A stretch of 64,000 nucleotides of DNA. It comes from Natrinema sp. CBA1119 (GTDB lineage: Archaea; Halobacteriota; Halobacteria; Halobacteriales; Natrialbaceae). Shown here piece by piece: positions 26,831 to 35,667 of the stretch (the first letter of the stretch is position 1; every line of letters begins with the position of its first letter). The notes beneath the pieces are model-generated. The model searched no databases and was not told the origin of the DNA. It was given only the letters and a program-made list of their open reading frames with translations. The stretch lies in NCBI RefSeq assembly GCF_002572525.1, contig NZ_PDBS01000008.1, forward strand, positions 186,001 through 250,000, in the 5' to 3' direction. The translations under genes were made by a program, and so were the position numbers.

Positions 26831-26989
26831 ATGCTTGACGCTCCGTTACACACTGGTGCACAGCACCCCGACCTCCTCTGGATACTCGTCCCGAGTTTCC
26901 TCTCGTTCGTGGCGGGCCTCGGACTCGGTTCGGTCTCGGACCGGTTGCGCAATTGGCTCCGTCCACAGCAGGACGCCGCGAACAACTGA
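26831..26989 (+). CDS. Small single-helix membrane protein upstream of urease
   Basis: 52 residues: a polar start (MLDAPLHTGAQHPDLLW), one membrane helix (ILVPSFLSFVAGLGLGSVSD) and a short charged tail rich in Arg, Gln, Asp and Asn. The frame extends upstream to 26654, but the extra residues lack protein character, so ATG 26831 is chosen. It lies 64 bases before ureB in the same direction. The helix-plus-charged-tail shape suggests a genuine small protein. No function is proposed. Confidence 0.55.
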   Translation: MLDAPLHTGAQHPDLLWILVPSFLSFVAGLGLGSVSDRLRNWLRPQQDAANN

Positions 26990-27053
26990 CCGCTACCATG
27001 ACGAGTACACATGATATTGCGGTCTCCGGTACCGCGTCCGGAGTGATCGAGGA

Positions 27054-27440
27054 ATGAGCGAGTTCGTTCCGGGAGCGTTGCTCCCGGCCGACGAGCCGGT
27101 GACGATAAACGAGGGACGGTCGACGACGACGGTCACGGTCGAGAACACCGGCGATCGGCCCGCACAGGTCGGCTCACACTTTCACTTCTTCGAGGCGAAC
27201 CCGGGACTCGAGTTCGACCGCGAGTCGGCGTACGGGATGCGGCTGGATATTCCGGCGGGCACGGCCGTTCGATTCGAGCCCGGCTGCGAACGCGAGGTCG
27301 ATCTCGTCGATATCGGCGGCGACCGAATCGTTCACGGGATGGGCGGCCTGGTCGGCGGCGAACTCGACGACCAGGACGTGAAGGCTCGAGCGCTCGAGCG
27401 TGCTCGAGAGCGGGGCTATATCGCGGAGGCGGACGAATGA
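27054..27440 (+). CDS. ureB: Urease subunit beta
   Basis: 128 residues, the beta subunit of urease, a nickel enzyme that splits urea into ammonia and carbamate. It shows the standard beta-subunit sequence: [17 protein letters not shown], then [20 protein letters not shown] and [18 protein letters not shown]. The C-terminal 20 residues form a charged helix. It is the first gene of the operon, and its stop overlaps the ureC start by four bases (ATGA). Gene order B-C-A differs from the bacterial A-B-C order and matches other haloarchaea. Confidence 0.97.
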   Translation: MSEFVPGALLPADEPVTINEGRSTTTVTVENTGDRPAQVGSHFHFFEANPGLEFDRESAYGMRLDIPAGTAVRFEPGCEREVDLVDIGGDRIVHGMGGLVGGELDDQDVKARALERARERGYIAEADE

Positions 27441-29143
27441 GCCGGGACCTCCCGCGCAGGGAGTATACGGAACTGTTCGGCGCGACCGAGGGCGACCGGC
27501 TTCGGCTGGGCGATACGAACCTGTTCGCGAAGATCGAGACCGACTACGGCGTCCCTGGCGAGGAGGCGGTCTTCGGCGGCGGGAAGACGATGCGCGACGG
27601 GATGGGAATGCAATCCGGCACGACGCAGGCCGAAGGGACCCTCGATTGGGTCTTTACGAACGTCGTGATCATCGATCCCGTGCTGGGCGTCTGCAAAGGC
27701 GACATCGGCGTCCGCAACGGGAAGATCGTCGGCGTCGGAAAGGCGGGCAACCCGGACACGATGGACGGCGTCGACATGGTGATCGGGCAGAGTACCGACA
27801 CCGTCCCCGCCGACGGGCTGATCGCGACGCCCGGCGCGCTGGACATCCACGTTCACTTCAACAGCCCGCAGCTGGTCGACCACGCGCTCGCCTCGGGCGT
27901 GACGACGATGCTCGGCGGCGGCTTCGGGGGCGGTGCGACCACCTGTACGCCCGGTCCGCGGAACATCCAGCGGTTCCTGCAGGCCGCCGAGGACTGGCCC
28001 GTCAACGTCGGCTTCTATGCGAAGGGCAACAGCAGCCGGCCGGAATCGCTCCACGAGCAGGTCGAGGCCGGCGCGTGCGGGATGAAACTCCACGAGGACT
28101 GGGGCTCCACGCCCGCGGCTATCGATACCTGCCTCGAGGTGGCCGACGAGGAGGACGTTCAGGTCTGTATCCACACGGACACGCTGAACGAGTCGGGGTT
28201 CGTCGAGGACACATTCGACGCCATCGACGGCCGCGCGATCCACACGTTCCACATCGAGGGCGCCGGCGGCGGCCACGCGCCCGACGTGCTCGAACTGATC
28301 GGCCACGAGCACATGCTGCCGTCGTCGACGAACCCGTCGATGCCCTACACGGAGAACACGTTCGACGAACACCTCGATATGGTGATGGTCTGTCATCACC
28401 TCAACCCGGACGTCCCCGAGGACGTCGCCTTCGCCGAGTCGCGCATCCGCGCGGAGACGCTCGGCGCGGAGGACGTCCTCCACGACACCGGCGCTATCTC
28501 GATGATGACCACCGATTCGCAGGCGATGGGCCGAATGGCCGAGATGGTGAGCCGAACGTGGCAGACCGCCCACAAGATGAAAGCCCAGCGCGGCCCGCTC
28601 GAGGCCGACGAGGGAACCGACGCGGACAACGCCCGGATCGAGCGCTACGTCGCCAAGTACACGATCAACCCGGCGATCACGGCGGGAATCGACGACTACG
28701 TCGGCTCGCTCGAGCCCGGAAACCTCGCGGACATCGCGCTGTGGGATCCGGCCTTCTTCGGGATCAAGCCGGAAGTCGTTATCAAGGGCGGCTTCCCGGT
28801 CTGGTCCCAGATGGGTGAGGCCAACGGCTCGCTGATGACCTGCGAGCCCGTGATCGGTCGCGAACGCGCCGGCGCACAGGGGCGAGCGAAACACGGCCTC
28901 TCGGTGACGTTCGTCAGCGAGGCCGCCTCCGAGAACGAGGTCGGCGACGCCTACGACCTCAAGACGCCCGTCCGGCCCGTCAGCGGCACGCGATCGGTCC
29001 GAAAATCGGATATGCTGCACAACGATCACTGCCCGGACGACATCGAAATCGACGCGCAGACGTTCGAGGTCCAGGTCGATGGCGAACACGTCACCTGTGA
29101 CCCGGCCGACGACGTCCCGCTGGCACAGCGATACCTGCTCTGA
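27437..29143 (+). CDS. ureC: Urease subunit alpha (catalytic)
   Basis: 568 residues, the usual length of the catalytic subunit. It binds two Ni2+ ions. His138 and His140 are in [10 protein letters not shown], the carbamylated Lys217 in [11 protein letters not shown], further His ligands in [10 protein letters not shown] and [15 protein letters not shown], and the mobile-flap Cys/His in [15 protein letters not shown]. All key residues are intact, so the enzyme should be active. It is cytosolic and assembles with UreA and UreB. It is coupled to ureB; 137 bases separate it from ureA. Confidence 0.98.
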   Translation: MSRDLPRREYTELFGATEGDRLRLGDTNLFAKIETDYGVPGEEAVFGGGKTMRDGMGMQSGTTQAEGTLDWVFTNVVIIDPVLGVCKGDIGVRNGKIVGVGKAGNPDTMDGVDMVIGQSTDTVPADGLIATPGALDIHVHFNSPQLVDHALASGVTTMLGGGFGGGATTCTPGPRNIQRFLQAAEDWPVNVGFYAKGNSSRPESLHEQVEAGACGMKLHEDWGSTPAAIDTCLEVADEEDVQVCIHTDTLNESGFVEDTFDAIDGRAIHTFHIEGAGGGHAPDVLELIGHEHMLPSSTNPSMPYTENTFDEHLDMVMVCHHLNPDVPEDVAFAESRIRAETLGAEDVLHDTGAISMMTTDSQAMGRMAEMVSRTWQTAHKMKAQRGPLEADEGTDADNARIERYVAKYTINPAITAGIDDYVGSLEPGNLADIALWDPAFFGIKPEVVIKGGFPVWSQMGEANGSLMTCEPVIGRERAGAQGRAKHGLSVTFVSEAASENEVGDAYDLKTPVRPVSGTRSVRKSDMLHNDHCPDDIEIDAQTFEVQVDGEHVTCDPADDVPLAQRYLL

Positions 29144-29280
29144 ATCATGATCTCCCACACAGCTATCCCACCGATCGCGACGGAATCGAGGAGACGAACA
29201 GTTCGCTCGAGGTCGACCGCCTCGAGGACGCCGCGCTCGAGTCACTCGAACCGACGCCCCGTCCGAACGGAGGTGGACCG
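29144..29280 (+). other. ureC-ureA gap with a coding-like, start-less frame
   Basis: In the ureA frame the gap is fully open, and from about 29161 it reads as typical acidic haloarchaeal protein ([20 protein letters not shown], then further Asp/Glu-rich residues to PNGGGP just before the ureA ATG). No ATG, GTG or TTG occurs in that frame after the ureC stop. An ATG at 29147 in another frame runs 44 codons into the ureA start with an ATGA overlap. Confidence 0.45.
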
Positions 29281-29721
29281 ATGAACCTCTCGCCCAAGGA
29301 GATGGAGCGGCTGACGGTGTTCATGGCCGCCGAACTCGCCCGCCGGCGAAAGGACCGCGGTGTGAAGCTCAACCACCCTGAGACGGTCGCGTACATCTCC
29401 GACTGGGCCTGCGAGGCCGCCCGCGAGGGCAAGTCCGTCGCGCAGATCCGCTCGGAGGCGACCCAGTTACTCACTCGCGAGGACGTCATGGACGGCGTCC
29501 CGGCGATGGTCGACATGATCCAGGTCGAGCCCGTCTTCCCCGACGGAACCAAGCTGGTGACCGTCCACGATCCGATCCGCGCGGACGGCCCAGACCAACT
29601 CGAGACAGTCGATCCGGACCCCGGCGAGGACGTCGTGACCGATCCCGACGCGCTGGGAAGCGACGACTCGAGCGAAGCGCATACCACGGGCGGCGGCCCC
29701 GAACCCACGGAGGGCGACTGA
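29281..29721 (+). CDS. ureA: Urease subunit gamma
   Basis: 146 residues. The first 100 match the gamma subunit ([20 protein letters not shown], then [20 protein letters not shown] and [23 protein letters not shown]-like end). About 45 extra residues follow, very acidic and ending in [10 protein letters not shown]. This tail is a haloarchaeal embellishment not present in bacterial UreA. The sole plausible start is ATG 29281. Its stop shares a base with the ureG start (TGATG). Confidence 0.96.
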   Translation: MNLSPKEMERLTVFMAAELARRRKDRGVKLNHPETVAYISDWACEAAREGKSVAQIRSEATQLLTREDVMDGVPAMVDMIQVEPVFPDGTKLVTVHDPIRADGPDQLETVDPDPGEDVVTDPDALGSDDSSEAHTTGGGPEPTEGD

Positions 29722-30341
29722 TGGGGTACCGCGACGTCGCAAAAGTCGGTCTCGGCGGCCCCGTCGGCTCCGGGAAGACGGCGATGGTCCAGCGGATCGT
29801 CCCCGAACTCGTCGACCGGGGCTACGAGGTCGGCGTCATCGCCAACGACATCATGACGCAGGAGGACGCCGACGTCTTTCGGGAGTCGTTCGCCGACCTG
29901 CTACCCGCAGACCTCGTCGAGGGGGTCGAAACGGGGGCCTGCCCACACACGGGCATCCGCGAGGATCCCTCCATGAACCTTGCGGCGATCGACGAGTTCA
30001 CCGAACGTCATCCCGATCTGGATGTGGTCCTCGTCGAGAGCGGCGGCGACAACCTCGCCGCGACCTTCAACCCCGAACTGGCCGACTACTTCCTGTTCGT
30101 CATCAGCGTCGCGGAGGGCGAGGATATTCCCCGCAAGCGCGGCCCTGGCGTCATGCAGGCCGACCTGCTAGTCGTCAACAAAACGGACCTCGCACCGCAC
30201 GTCGACGCCGACCTGCAGGTGATCGAGGACGATACGAACGCGGTGCGGGGCGACGACCCGTTCGTCTTCACTAACTGCAAGGACGGCGAGGGGATCGACG
30301 CGGTCCTCGAGCACGTCGAGCGGGAGGTGCTGTTCGCGTGA
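29721..30341 (+). CDS. ureG: Urease accessory GTPase UreG
   Basis: 206 residues, a SIMIBI-class GTPase that drives nickel delivery to the urease active site with UreD, UreE and UreF. P-loop GGPVGSGKT lies at residues 10-18. The nickel-binding Cys-Pro-His is in [12 protein letters not shown] (around residue 73-78), and the guanine-specificity motif is NKTD (153-156). Start and stop overlap the neighbouring genes, as expected for an operon. Length and motifs are standard. Confidence 0.97.
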   Translation: MGYRDVAKVGLGGPVGSGKTAMVQRIVPELVDRGYEVGVIANDIMTQEDADVFRESFADLLPADLVEGVETGACPHTGIREDPSMNLAAIDEFTERHPDLDVVLVESGGDNLAATFNPELADYFLFVISVAEGEDIPRKRGPGVMQADLLVVNKTDLAPHVDADLQVIEDDTNAVRGDDPFVFTNCKDGEGIDAVLEHVEREVLFA

Positions 30342-31309
30342 GTGGGGCGCGCTCGGGGACGACCGCAGACGACGGGCTCCCCCTTCCGCCGTCCTTCGAG
30401 GCCTACGCCGACGAATCGCTCGCGCAGGCGCCCGCTGGCGGCCCCGGGAAGAACGGCCTGCTCGAGGCGACGTTCGCCCGGCGAGACGATGGCCCGACCC
30501 GGTTGATCCGCGACCACGTGACGGTCCCCTACCACCTGACGGGAACGCTCGACACCGATCCGGTGCCCGGGCTGACGACGCTGGTCGCACAGGAGCCGAC
30601 CGGCGGCGTCGCCCAGGGCGACCGCCACCGGATGCGGATCGACGCTCGAGCGGGGGCGCGAGCGCACGTGACGACCCAGAGCGCGACGAAGGTCCACAGC
30701 ATGACCGCGAATTACGCCCACCTGGATACCGCGCTCCGGGCGGCCGAGGGGAGCTACCTCGAGTACGTTCCGGGGCCGACGATCGTCAACGAAGACGCGC
30801 GCTGCCTCCAAACGATCGATGTCGAACTGGCGGACGACGCGGTCGTCGTGGTGGCCGATGTCCTCGTTCCGGACGGGCTGAGCGACCACGAGCCGTTCGG
30901 CTTCGATCACTACCAGTCGCGCGTCGAGGCCGAACACGAGGGGCGATTGGTCTGTGCCGACGCGGTCGATCTGCGGCCGAACGAGCGCGATCCGCGCGAT
31001 CCGGCCAGCGTCGGCGAGTACGGCGTCGTCGGCTCGCTGTACGTCTTCGCACCGAGCGGTGACGATCATGACGACGCGCCCGCGCCCGGCGAGAGCGACC
31101 TCGAGGCGCTGATCGACGGGATCCACGACGAGATCGCGGACCGCGACGGCGTCGAGGCCGGGGTCTCGCGGCTTCCCCACGACGTCGGCGCAGTCGTCCG
31201 TCTCCTCGGCCACCGGGAGGCGGACGTGACCGAGACGCTGCGCGCCGCGTGGGACGCGACGAGACGACAGCTAGTGGGGGTCGGCGTACCCGCCGACCGG
31301 CGATACTGA
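30338..31309 (+). CDS. ureD: Urease accessory protein UreD
   Basis: 323 residues, the scaffold protein that binds apo-urease and, with UreF and UreG, channels nickel to it. Recognisable UreD parts are the early [20 protein letters not shown] region, the [18 protein letters not shown] segment and [11 protein letters not shown]. The GTG start at 30338 overlaps the ureG stop by four bases (GTGA). The C-terminal 70 residues are more divergent and acidic. It ends with a one-base overlap onto ureE. Confidence 0.93.
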   Translation: MSGARSGTTADDGLPLPPSFEAYADESLAQAPAGGPGKNGLLEATFARRDDGPTRLIRDHVTVPYHLTGTLDTDPVPGLTTLVAQEPTGGVAQGDRHRMRIDARAGARAHVTTQSATKVHSMTANYAHLDTALRAAEGSYLEYVPGPTIVNEDARCLQTIDVELADDAVVVVADVLVPDGLSDHEPFGFDHYQSRVEAEHEGRLVCADAVDLRPNERDPRDPASVGEYGVVGSLYVFAPSGDDHDDAPAPGESDLEALIDGIHDEIADRDGVEAGVSRLPHDVGAVVRLLGHREADVTETLRAAWDATRRQLVGVGVPADRRY

Positions 31310-31962
31310 TGGAACGAATCGACGGTATTGTCGGCAACGTCCACGCCGACGACGACCTCGCGGCGCTGTACGCCGGCCACGAGTCGGCGGGCACGCTCGA
31401 GCGCGTCGTCATCGACGCGGACGACCGCCGGCGGTCGCGGTTCCGGGCGACGACGGACGCGGGCACCGATGTCGGCGTCGTCGTGGACAAGGCCGCGGTC
31501 TCGGCGGGCGACGTGTTGCTGGTCGAGGACGACCGGCTGATCGTCGTCGCGTTCGAACCCCGCGACGCGCTGGTCGTCTCGCTGCCCGACGCGACGGCCG
31601 AGCGGCTCGAGGCGGCGGTCGAACTCGGCCACCGAATCGGCAACCAGCACTGGGATCTCGCGATCGACGACGGGGACGTTTACGTCCCGCTCGAGGCCGA
31701 CCGCCACATCGTCGAGCGGGTCGTCGCCGACGTCGTTCCCGGCTCGGACGTCCGCGAGACGACCGTCGAGGCCGACCTGTTCGTGACCGACCTCGAGGAC
31801 GCGGATCCCGGCGGCGCACGCGGCGTCGATCACGGTTCAGAGCAGGGACACGAGCACGGGCCTGAACACGGTCACGGCCACGGGACCGAGCACGAACACG
31901 GTCACTCCCACGATCACGACCACACACACGACAACCCGCACGAATCCCACCATGACCACTGA
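31309..31962 (+). CDS. ureE: Urease accessory protein UreE with His-rich tail
   Basis: 217 residues, the nickel metallochaperone. The N-terminal half is a beta-rich domain, followed by the ferredoxin-like nickel-binding domain (LGHRIGNQHWDLAIDDGDVY). The last 45 residues contain 17 histidines alternating with Gly, Glu and Asp, a nickel-storage tail. ATG 31309 overlaps the ureD stop by one base; an earlier in-frame GTG at 31249 is rejected because it lies inside ureD. The ureF ATG overlaps its last codons. Confidence 0.95.
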   Translation: MERIDGIVGNVHADDDLAALYAGHESAGTLERVVIDADDRRRSRFRATTDAGTDVGVVVDKAAVSAGDVLLVEDDRLIVVAFEPRDALVVSLPDATAERLEAAVELGHRIGNQHWDLAIDDGDVYVPLEADRHIVERVVADVVPGSDVRETTVEADLFVTDLEDADPGGARGVDHGSEQGHEHGPEHGHGHGTEHEHGHSHDHDHTHDNPHESHHDH

Positions 31963-32725
31963 CCCGAGTCCGTTCCTGACGGCGCTCCGGCTCTCGGATT
32001 CGTTTCTCCCCGTCGGGGGGTACACAGCCTCTTACGGTCTCGAGCAGTACATCAACGAGGATCGGGTCGAGACCGGCGACGATCTGCGGGACCTGCTCGC
32101 GGCCTACCTCCGTCGCGTGGTCGGTCCCTGCGAGACGGTCGCGCTAGCGAACGCTCACGCCGCGTGCGCAGAATCGGATCTCGAGCGGCTGCTGGCCGTC
32201 GACGAGCGACTCCATGCGGTCACCCTGCCCCGAGAGTTCCGCGAGAGTTCGACCAAGGCGGGCGCGAAGCTCTCCGAACTGTTCGGACCGAACGGGGCGG
32301 CGGGCTCGAACGCAGGCGAAGGGCACGGCGACCGGGCCGGAGCCTCCTCCGACGCGACCGAAACGGCGACCGACGGTGGCGATTTCGCAGCGACCGTCGC
32401 CGACGCCATCGATACCGGTTCGACGCCGGGCCACTACCCGGTCGTCTTCGGGGTCGTCACCGCGTCGCGCGGCCTCTCGCGACTCGAGGCCTGTCTCGCA
32501 CACGCGTACTCGTTCGTGTCGGGGCTGCTCGGGGCGGCCCAGCGGCTCGGTCGGTTCGGGCACACCGAGATCCAGTCCGTGCTCGAGCGACTCGAGCCGA
32601 CGATAACGGAGGTCTGCGAGCGCCACGTCGACGACGAGCCGACGGCGATGGCGTCCTTTGCCCCGCTGGCCGAAATAATGGGGATGAACCACGAACGCGC
32701 CGGAAGACGGCTGTTCATGAGCTGA
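31952..32725 (+). CDS. ureF: Urease accessory protein UreF
   Basis: 257 residues, all helical, the partner of UreD and UreG in nickel insertion. The N-terminus (LTALRLSDSFLPVGGYTASYGLEQ) is the UreF signature. A low-complexity Gly/Ala/Asp/Thr insertion (about residues 115-150) interrupts the helical fold and is probably a surface loop. The C-terminus (MASFAPLAEIMGMNHERAGR) is conserved in position. It overlaps the ureE end by 11 bases and closes the operon. Confidence 0.93.
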   Translation: MTTDPSPFLTALRLSDSFLPVGGYTASYGLEQYINEDRVETGDDLRDLLAAYLRRVVGPCETVALANAHAACAESDLERLLAVDERLHAVTLPREFRESSTKAGAKLSELFGPNGAAGSNAGEGHGDRAGASSDATETATDGGDFAATVADAIDTGSTPGHYPVVFGVVTASRGLSRLEACLAHAYSFVSGLLGAAQRLGRFGHTEIQSVLERLEPTITEVCERHVDDEPTAMASFAPLAEIMGMNHERAGRRLFMS

Positions 32726-32833
32726 CGCCGCGGTCGTTCTTCGATCTGTCGCGGCGCGAGAAGCAGTCACGCTCGCTCGAAACTGCCGAGTCGGGTTAGC
32801 AACTTCCTCGAGTGTACCGAGCCGGGAACGGAC

Positions 32834-33175
32834 TCACTCGACTCCGATGAGCCGGGGCCCGGAGGCGGATCGATCGCCCGCTCGAAGGACCGAGGCGTCT
32901 CCGAACCGCACGGTATCGCCGGCGGAGCTATCGTCTCCGAGTTGGGCGACGATCGTCACGTCGCCGTCGAACCGCACCATCCCGAGCCGGTTCGGCGAGC
33001 GAACGCCGGGCGGCGTCGCGTGGACAGTCGTCGCGGTGACGACGGTTCCCTCACCGAGCCGGTAGGAGTCGGCCGCCGTCGACCGACACTCCGGGCACCG
33101 GTCGCGCGTGTAATACCAGCGGCTTCCACACGATTCACAGACGAACGCGTGGTCGGTCGGAACGTCTCGAGTCAT
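32834..33175 (-). CDS. DUF35 zinc-ribbon/OB-fold protein
   Basis: 113 residues. The rubredoxin-like zinc ribbon has CESCG and CPECR pairs (residues 13-31). An OB-fold follows, reading TVVTATTVHATPPGVRSPNRL, MVRFDGDVTIVAQL and a short acidic end. Such proteins bind thiolases and carry acyl-CoA intermediates. Its ATG overlaps the stop of the thiolase gene (33172) by four bases, so they form a unit. In known archaeal complexes this type of protein channels acetoacetyl-CoA between thiolase and HMG-CoA synthase, but no HMG-CoA synthase is seen here. Confidence 0.85.
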   Translation of the reverse strand: MTRDVPTDHAFVCESCGSRWYYTRDRCPECRSTAADSYRLGEGTVVTATTVHATPPGVRSPNRLGMVRFDGDVTIVAQLGDDSSAGDTVRFGDASVLRAGDRSASGPRLIGVE

Positions 33176-34317
33176 GGTACTTGCAGGATCGTACAGACCG
33201 CGTTGTTTCCGAATCCGGCGACGTTGAGCGCGAGCCCCGTCCGCGGACTCTCGACGCGTCGCTCCTCGGGGGCGTCGCCGCGCAACTGCCAGGTGAGTTC
33301 GATTATCTGGGCGACGCCGGTCGCGCCGAGGGGATGCCCGCGGGCCTTGAGCCCGCCACCGGGGTTGACCGGCAGCCGTCCGTCGATGGCCGTTTCGCCG
33401 TCCGCCGTCGCCCGCCAGGCGTCGCCGGGGTCGTAGAACCCCAGCTCCTCGAGTTCGAGCAACTCGAGGATCGTGAACGCGTCGTGAATACAGGCGACGT
33501 CGACGTCGTCCTGCATGACGTTCGCGTCGGCTAACGCCTGCTGACCGGCCCGCTCGACGCTCTCGATCTCGAGCGGATTCGGTCGTTCGGCGACCGCGTG
33601 GGTGCCGGTCGCGCCGGTGACGCTCGCGACTCGGATCCCGTCCGTTTCCGGGGTCGTCTCGAGGACGATCGCGGCCGCGCCGTCGCTCGTCGGACAGCAG
33701 TCGTACAGCCGAAGGGGTTCCGCGACGGGCGGCGAGGTTCGCGCCTCCTCGAGCGTGATCGGCTCCTGAAACTGCGCGTACGGATTCGCCGCGGCGTTGC
33801 GGTGGTTCTTGACGGCCACGTGCGCGATCGCCGATGGCTCGATGTCGTACGTCCGCAGGTAGTGCTCGGCCGCGAGTCCCGCAAACGACGGGAGGGTGAC
33901 GCCCTGGGCGTACTCCCGGTCGTGGACGAGACGGCTGATGAGCTCCGTCGCCGCGTCCGTCTCGGCGGCCGTCATCGTCTCGACACCGACGACGAGGGCG
34001 CGCGACGACGCGCCCGCCTCGAGCGCGTGGACGGCGCGAAGGACGGCGCTCGCCCCGCTCGCGCTGGTGTTCTCGATTCGATCCGCGATTGCCCCCTCGA
34101 CGCCGAGCGCACCACAGAGGGCGTTCTCGAGCCCCGTTCGCCCCTCGAACGCCTCGGCCGCCATGTTTCCGACGTGGACGGACGTCACGTCCGCCGGCTC
34201 GACAGCAGCGTCGGAGAGGGCTCGCCACGCTGCTCGCTCGGCTAACTCGAGCGCAGATCCGGCACTCTCGGATTCGAATCGCGTCATTCCGACACCGGTA
34301 ACGAACGCGTCGGTCAT
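33172..34317 (-). CDS. Thiolase-family protein with Ser in place of the nucleophilic Cys
   Basis: 381 residues of the SCP-x/acetyl-CoA acetyltransferase branch. The active-site stretch reads RIENTSASGASAV, so residue 85 is Ser where thiolases have the acyl-accepting Cys. The His motif GHPLGATG is present. The final glycine-rich loop reads LNVAGFGNNAV, and the second catalytic Cys or His is not visible there. It starts at ATG 34317, only 16 bases from the CoA-transferase stop. It may be a lyase- or ligase-like derivative or a non-catalytic scaffold. The family is clear; catalysis is doubtful. Confidence 0.85.
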   Translation of the reverse strand: MTDAFVTGVGMTRFESESAGSALELAERAAWRALSDAAVEPADVTSVHVGNMAAEAFEGRTGLENALCGALGVEGAIADRIENTSASGASAVLRAVHALEAGASSRALVVGVETMTAAETDAATELISRLVHDREYAQGVTLPSFAGLAAEHYLRTYDIEPSAIAHVAVKNHRNAAANPYAQFQEPITLEEARTSPPVAEPLRLYDCCPTSDGAAAIVLETTPETDGIRVASVTGATGTHAVAERPNPLEIESVERAGQQALADANVMQDDVDVACIHDAFTILELLELEELGFYDPGDAWRATADGETAIDGRLPVNPGGGLKARGHPLGATGVAQIIELTWQLRGDAPEERRVESPRTGLALNVAGFGNNAVCTILQVP

Positions 34318-34333
34318 CTCGATGGGCCTCCCA

Positions 34334-35539
34334 TCACTCCGATCCGAACGCGCCGCGCTCGGTGAGGTCGTCCAGTTCCGCTTCGTCGTAGCCGAGGTCC
34401 CGGAAGACGCTCCGGGTGTCCTCGCCCAGTTTCGGCGGCGGCGACTCGAAGCCGCTGCTCGAGCGATCGTACTTCAGCGGGTGCTCGATCACGGGAATCT
34501 CGCCGTGTTCTGGGTGCTCCATCGACGTGACCGATTCGCGGGCCTCCGTCTGCTCGTTGTACAGCGCGTCCTCGACGTCGTGTACCGGACCCGCCGGAAG
34601 CCCCGCCTCGTCGACGAGCAGGGTCATCCATTCGTCGGTCGTCAGCTCGCGAAACGTCCGTTCGAGTTCGGTCTCGAGTTCGGCCATGTGCTCGACGCGG
34701 TCGGCGTTCGTCTCGAAGCGGTCGTCGTCGGCCAGTTCGGGGCGATCGATCGCCTCGCACAGCCCATTCCAGAGCTTCTGATTGAGACAGGCGACGTTGA
34801 GGTAGCCGTCGGCGGTCTCGAACGTCTGGTAGGGGGCGAGCACCGGATCTTTCGTTCCCATACGCGAGGGGGACTCGCCCGCGAACACCTTGCCGGCCTG
34901 TTTCGTCAGCCACGGAAGCGCGGCGTCGAGCATGCCGAGATCGATGGTCTCGCCCTCGCCCGTCCGTTCGCGCCGGTAGAGCGCGTTCGAGATGCCGAAT
35001 GCGGCCCACATCCCGGTGATGAGATCGGTCGTCGGGAGGCCGACTTTCACCGGCCGGCCGTCGGGCTCTCCGGTGACGCTCATCATGCCGCTCATCCCCT
35101 GAATCAGCAGATCGTAGCCGGGCCGTTCGCGCCAGGGCCCCGTCTGTCCGAACGCCGAAATCGCACAGTAAATGATGTCGTCATTGTGCGACCGGATCGT
35201 CTCTTCGTCGACGTCAAGGCGCTCGGCCGTCCCCGGGCGGTAGTTCTGGAGGAAGACGTCGGCCTCGCTCGCGAGGTCGTACAGCGCCTCCCGTCCGGCG
35301 TCGCTCTTGAGGTCGAGTTCGACGCTCTTCTTGCCGTAGTTGACCGTCCAGAAGTACGGCGACTCGCCGTCGATGAACGGCGGTCCCGAGTGGCGATTGT
35401 CGTCGCCGACGCCGGGCCGCTCGACTTTGATTACCTCAGCGCCTTGATTGGCGAGCATCAGCGAGCAGAAGCCGCCGGTAACGAACGTGGTCAGATCGAC
35501 GACTCTCACGCCGTCGAGAATGCGATCACCGGTAGTCAT
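34334..35539 (-). CDS. Family III CoA-transferase (CaiB/BaiF type)
   Basis: 401 residues. It transfers CoA between acyl thioesters and carboxylates. Family signatures are LDGVRVVDLTTFVTGGFC near the start, VNYGKKSVELDLKS, AFGQTGPWRERPGYDLLIQG and the following GMMSVTGEPDGRP. It is in the same direction as, and 16 bases upstream of, the thiolase-like gene, so these may act on the same CoA ester. ATG 35539 is chosen for a typical N-terminus; an in-frame ATG at 35611 would add 24 atypical residues. Confidence 0.92.
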   Translation of the reverse strand: MTTGDRILDGVRVVDLTTFVTGGFCSLMLANQGAEVIKVERPGVGDDNRHSGPPFIDGESPYFWTVNYGKKSVELDLKSDAGREALYDLASEADVFLQNYRPGTAERLDVDEETIRSHNDDIIYCAISAFGQTGPWRERPGYDLLIQGMSGMMSVTGEPDGRPVKVGLPTTDLITGMWAAFGISNALYRRERTGEGETIDLGMLDAALPWLTKQAGKVFAGESPSRMGTKDPVLAPYQTFETADGYLNVACLNQKLWNGLCEAIDRPELADDDRFETNADRVEHMAELETELERTFRELTTDEWMTLLVDEAGLPAGPVHDVEDALYNEQTEARESVTSMEHPEHGEIPVIEHPLKYDRSSSGFESPPPKLGEDTRSVFRDLGYDEAELDDLTERGAFGSE

Positions 35540-35602
35540 GTGATACCATGACCAATTCGCACAGTCGGCAAAAAACTTTGCTATCGGCAGTCTCGGCTCC
35601 GA

Positions 35603-35667
35603 CTCACTCAAGGCTGTCCGTCGAGATCACACGGCCTCGTCTCACTCGAGGCTGTCCGTCGGAATCA
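35603..35667. repeat. Imperfect 27-bp direct repeat at the moeA 3' end
   Basis: TCACTCAAGGCTGTCCGTCG (from 35603) is repeated as TCACTCGAGGCTGTCCGTCG (from 35641), each followed by rGATCAC-like bases. The second copy encodes the last residues and stop of MoeA (IPTDSLE). The first would encode ISTDSLE and a stop in another frame, so it looks like a duplicated gene end. Confidence 0.75.
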
